From: Streptomyces noursei | GTDB taxonomy: Bacteria; Actinomycetota; Actinomycetes; Streptomycetales; Streptomycetaceae | Reading direction: 5' to 3' | Assembly: GCF_001646665.1 (NCBI RefSeq) | Contig: NZ_LWBU01000395.1 | Span: 81,458-145,457 of the forward strand | DNA: 64,000 nucleotides | Shown here: piece after piece, positions 61,103 through 64,000 of the stretch | How the letters are laid out: every line of letters begins with the position of its first letter | Position numbering within the stretch: position 1 is the stretch's first letter | Program-made: the position numbers and the translations under genes | Notes under the pieces: generated by a model | The model's database searches: none | Told to the model about the DNA's origin: nothing | What the model saw: only the letters and a program-made list of their open reading frames with translations

Positions 61103-63190
61103 TCAGCGCGCGGCGGCTTCGATGGATTCCCGGGCGGCGGCGGCGACCGCCTCGGCGGTGAAGCCGAACTCGCGGAAGAGCACCTTGCCGTCCGCCGAGG
61201 CACCGAAGTGCTCCAGCGAGACGATGCGACCCGCGTCACCGACGTACCGGTGCCAGGTCAGACCGATCCCGGCCTCGACCGCGACACGCGCCTTCACCGA
61301 AGGCGGCAGCACCGCATCCCGGTACCCCTGGTCCTGCTCCTCGAACCACTCGACGCACGGCATCGACACGACCCGGGTCGGGACGCCCGCGGCCTGGAGC
61401 TGCTCGCGTGCCCCGACGGCCAGGTGCACCTCGGAGCCGGTGGCGATCAGCACGACCTGCGGCTCGCCGCCCTCGGCGTCGAACAGCACGTAGCCACCGC
61501 GGGCGGCGTCGTCGTTCCAGTCGTATGTCGGAACGCCCTGGCGGGTGAGCGCCAGACCGTGCGGGGCGCCCTTGCCGAACTCCTTCGTCCAGCGGCGCAG
61601 GACCTCGCGCCAGGCGATCGACGTCTCGTTGGCGTCGGCCGGGCGCACCACGTTCAGGCCCGGGATGGCGCGCAGCGAGGCCAGGTGCTCGACCGGCTGG
61701 TGCGTCGGGCCGTCCTCGCCGAGGCCGATGGAGTCGTGCGTCCACACGTACGTCACCGGCAGGTGCATCAGCGCGGAGAGGCGGACCGCGTTGCGCATGT
61801 AGTCGGAGAACACCAGGAAGGTGCCGCCGAAGATGCGGGTGTTGCCGTGCAGCGCGATGCCGTTCATCTCCGCGGCCATCGCGTGCTCGCGGATGCCGAA
61901 GTGGATGGTCCGGCCGTACGGGTCGGCCTCCGGCAGCGGGTTGCCCACCGGGAGGAACGACGACGTCTTGTCGATCGTCGTGTTGTTCGAGCCGGCCAGG
62001 TCGGCGGAGCCGCCCCACAGCTCGGGGACGACCGCGCCCAGCGCCTGGAGGACCTTGCCCGAGGCGGCACGGGTGGCGACGCCCTTGCCGGTCTCGAAGA
62101 CCGGGAGCTTCTCCTCCCAGCCGGCCGGCAGCTCGCCCGCGGCGATGCGGTCGAACTCGGCGGCGCGCTCCGGGTTGGCGGAGCGCCACTCCTGGAACTG
62201 CTTCTCCCACTTCGCCCGGGCCTCACGGCCGCGGTCGAGGGCCCGGCGGGTGTGGCCGATGACTTCGTCCGAAACCTCGAAGGACTTCTCGGGGTCGAAG
62301 CCCAGGACGCGCTTGGTGGCCGCGACCTCCTCGTCGCCGAGCGCCGAGCCGTGGGCGGCCTCGGTGTTCTGCGCGTTGGGCGCGGGCCAGGCGATGATGG
62401 AGCGCATCGCGATGAACGACGGGCGCGAGGTCTCCGCCCGCGCGGCCTGGATCGCTGCGAAGAGGGCCTCGGGGTCGAGGTCGCCGTTCTCCTTCGGCTC
62501 CACGCGCTGGACGTGCCAGCCGTACGCCTCGTACCGCTTCATCGTGTCTTCGGAGACGGCGGTCTCGGTGTCGCCCTCGATCGAGATGTGGTTGTCGTCC
62601 CACAGCAGGATCAGGTTGCCGAGCTTCTGGTGGCCGGCCGTGGACGACGCCTCCGCGGAGATGCCCTCCTGGAGACAGCCGTCACCGGCGATGCAGTAGA
62701 CGAAGTGGTCGAACGGCGAGGTGCCGGGAGCGGCCTCCGGGTCGAACAGGCCGCGCTCGTAGCGGGCGGCCATGGCCATGCCCACGGCGTTGGCGACACC
62801 CTGGCCCAGCGGCCCGGTGGTCGTCTCGACGCCGACCGTGTGGCCGTACTCCGGGTGGCCCGGGGTCTTCGAGCCCCAGGTCCTAAACGCCTTCAGGTCG
62901 TCCAGCTCCAGGCCGAAGCCGGCCAGGTAGAGCTGCGTGTACAGCGTCAGGGACGAGTGTCCGGCGGACAGCACGAAACGGTCGCGCCCGGTCCAGTCGG
63001 CGTCCGCCGGGTCGTGCCGCATCACCTTCTGGAAGAGGGTGTACGCGGCCGGGGCCAGGCTCATGGCCGTACCGGGATGGCCGTTGCCGACCTTCTGTAC
63101 GGCATCGGCGGCCAGGATGCGGGCGGTGTCGACGGCCCGCTGGTCCAACTCGGTCCACTCGAGGTCTGTGGTGGTCGGCTTGGTGCTCAC
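61103..63190 (-). CDS. tkt: Transketolase
   Basis: 695 residues from GTG. RILAADAVQKVGNGHPGTAMSLAPAAYTLFQ, DRFVLSAGHSSLTLYTQLYL, the thiamine site GDGCLQEGISAEASSTAGHQKLGNLILLWDDNHISIEG, and FGIREHAMAAEMNGIALHG with the conserved Glu. It is the first gene of the tkt-tal-zwf-opcA-pgl operon. The best purine-rich stretch (GGAGAGGAG) is rather far upstream, so the start might lie a few codons away. Confidence 0.97.
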   Translation of the reverse strand: MSTKPTTTDLEWTELDQRAVDTARILAADAVQKVGNGHPGTAMSLAPAAYTLFQKVMRHDPADADWTGRDRFVLSAGHSSLTLYTQLYLAGFGLELDDLKAFRTWGSKTPGHPEYGHTVGVETTTGPLGQGVANAVGMAMAARYERGLFDPEAAPGTSPFDHFVYCIAGDGCLQEGISAEASSTAGHQKLGNLILLWDDNHISIEGDTETAVSEDTMKRYEAYGWHVQRVEPKENGDLDPEALFAAIQAARAETSRPSFIAMRSIIAWPAPNAQNTEAAHGSALGDEEVAATKRVLGFDPEKSFEVSDEVIGHTRRALDRGREARAKWEKQFQEWRSANPERAAEFDRIAAGELPAGWEEKLPVFETGKGVATRAASGKVLQALGAVVPELWGGSADLAGSNNTTIDKTSSFLPVGNPLPEADPYGRTIHFGIREHAMAAEMNGIALHGNTRIFGGTFLVFSDYMRNAVRLSALMHLPVTYVWTHDSIGLGEDGPTHQPVEHLASLRAIPGLNVVRPADANETSIAWREVLRRWTKEFGKGAPHGLALTRQGVPTYDWNDDAARGGYVLFDAEGGEPQVVLIATGSEVHLAVGAREQLQAAGVPTRVVSMPCVEWFEEQDQGYRDAVLPPSVKARVAVEAGIGLTWHRYVGDAGRIVSLEHFGASADGKVLFREFGFTAEAVAAAARESIEAAAR

Positions 63191-63546
63191 CCTGGGTCAG
63201 GGCTCCTCTCCACATGTCGAATGCCGGTGACGTAGATCCCACCGGCCGTTGTCGAGCCTACCCCCGCGAGAACGTGCATTTTTTCGAGTCATTCCAGACT
63301 GCCGGGGTCGGCCGGGATCCGCCTCCTGACTGGGCCCCACGGCCTTTGGCAAGTGAATACGGAGGCGCTCATCCGATCGCTCATCCGAGCGTGGAAACCA
63401 CCCTTTGCGGTGCCCTCTCCAACACGACCCACCCCCGCGGAGGGCGAGGTATGGGCAACGTCTAGAGTGGCGTGGTACGCGCGAGTCTCTACCGGGCCTT
63501 CACGCCCGGGAGGCGACTCGCTGGGATGTCTCTGTCAGGGGTGTGC
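63191..63546. other. Divergent tkt/ctaB control region
   Basis: 356 bp. On the tkt side, TAGGCT (minus strand, near 63255-63260) is a possible -10. On the ctaB side, TAGAGT (63463-63468) is a possible -10 without a clear -35. An 11-bp direct repeat CGCTCATCCGA sits at 63366-63376 and 63378-63388, a possible regulator site. No gene is evident. Confidence 0.5.
63366..63388. repeat. 11-bp direct repeat in the tkt/ctaB gap
   Basis: Two exact copies of CGCTCATCCGA separated by one T, giving a 12-bp period. Confidence 0.7.
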
Positions 63547-64000
63547 GTGACGGCCGTCGAATCCCGTCCGGCGGGTGTGCTCGGGACGAGCACGGGGAAG
63601 CGGCCATTCGGGGCCCGCGTCAAGGCCTTCGTGGCGCTGACCAAGCCGCGGATCATCGAGCTGCTCCTGATCACCACGGTTCCCGTGATGTTCCTGGCCG
63701 AGCAGGGCGTGCCCGACCTGTGGCTGGTGCTCGCCACCTGCCTCGGCGGCTACCTGTCGGCCGGCGGCGCCAACGCGCTGAACATGTACATCGACCGCGA
63801 CATCGACGCGCTCATGGACCGCACGTCGCAGCGGCCGCTGGTCACGGGCATGGTCTCGCCGCGCGAGGGCCTGGTCTTCGGCCTCACCCTCGCGGTGGTC
63901 TCCACCCTGTGGTTCGGGCTGCTGGTCAACTGGCTGTCCGCCGGGCTGTCGCTGGGCGCGCTCCTCTTCTACGTCGTCGTCTACACGATGATCCTCAAGC
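63547..64000 (+). CDS. ctaB: Protoheme IX farnesyltransferase (heme O synthase), C-terminus cut by window edge
   Basis: About 151 N-terminal residues are present, reading TAVESRPAGVLG, then FVALTKPRIIELLLITTVPVMFLAEQG, GGYLSAGGANALNMYIDRDIDALMDRTSQRPLVTG with the NxxxDxxxD prenyl-diphosphate motif, and further membrane helices. The frame is open at base 64000. It makes heme O for cytochrome oxidase. GTG 63547 matches the start I remember in relatives; in-frame ATG 63526 follows GGAGG and is an alternative. Confidence 0.95.
   Translation, partial: MTAVESRPAGVLGTSTGKRPFGARVKAFVALTKPRIIELLLITTVPVMFLAEQGVPDLWLVLATCLGGYLSAGGANALNMYIDRDIDALMDRTSQRPLVTGMVSPREGLVFGLTLAVVSTLWFGLLVNWLSAGLSLGALLFYVVVYTMILK

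Overview
The window is chromosomal core DNA of a high-GC actinomycete, almost certainly a Streptomyces or a close relative. The coding DNA has extreme third-position GC and many GTG starts. It carries sporulation and aerial-growth genes (whiA, a long chaplin with a sortase signal), a mycothiol-type enzyme, RbpA and OpcA. I saw no rRNA operon, standard tRNA, transposase, integrase, phage module or CRISPR array. Most of it is housekeeping DNA with small accessory pockets.

Layout. 1-7 kb: HrpB helicase (runs off the left edge) coupled to a methyltransferase, then rpsA with a clear promoter and terminator, a PAC2 protein, coaE and a TPR protein. 7-16.5 kb: DoxX, carboxylesterase, an overlapping SNF2-helicase/SWIM pair, a chaplin, a DUF2293 protein and a conserved protein of unknown role. 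16.6-16.8 kb: a probable structured RNA containing a circularly permuted tRNA-like module, with its own terminator; this is the most unusual item here. 16.8-24.8 kb: AlaA-type aminotransferase divergent from an HxlR regulator and a uridine-kinase-like gene, pseudouridine catabolism (psuG-psuK), a transporter, Ogt and an MHYT membrane protein. 24.9-31.6 kb: uvrB, then a tellurite/stress group (TerD, a TerD fusion, and TerC behind a yybP-ykoY manganese riboswitch). 31.6-41.9 kb: a three-gene minus-strand set (mycothiol-type isomerase, MBL hydrolase, MHS transporter), uvrA, a sugar kinase, a Rieske lipoprotein, an HTH regulator divergent from a secreted cysteine protease and a membrane-anchored partner. 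42-47 kb: uvrC-rapZ-yvcK-whiA, overlapping. 47-64 kb: a secreted M14 carboxypeptidase, then central carbon metabolism: gap, pgk-tpiA-secG, rbpA, pgi, the minus-strand pentose phosphate operon tkt-tal-zwf-opcA-pgl, and the start of ctaB.

How the parts work together. UvrA, UvrB, UvrC and Ogt give a nearly complete DNA repair set within 20 kb. The glycolytic and pentose phosphate genes share glucose-6-phosphate and triose intermediates. The ter genes form a metal/stress-response group whose TerC is under riboswitch control. At least eight genes show a TANNNT element 6-7 nt before the start codon, which predicts leaderless mRNAs. All names come from reading motifs and from memory of the families; no database search was possible.
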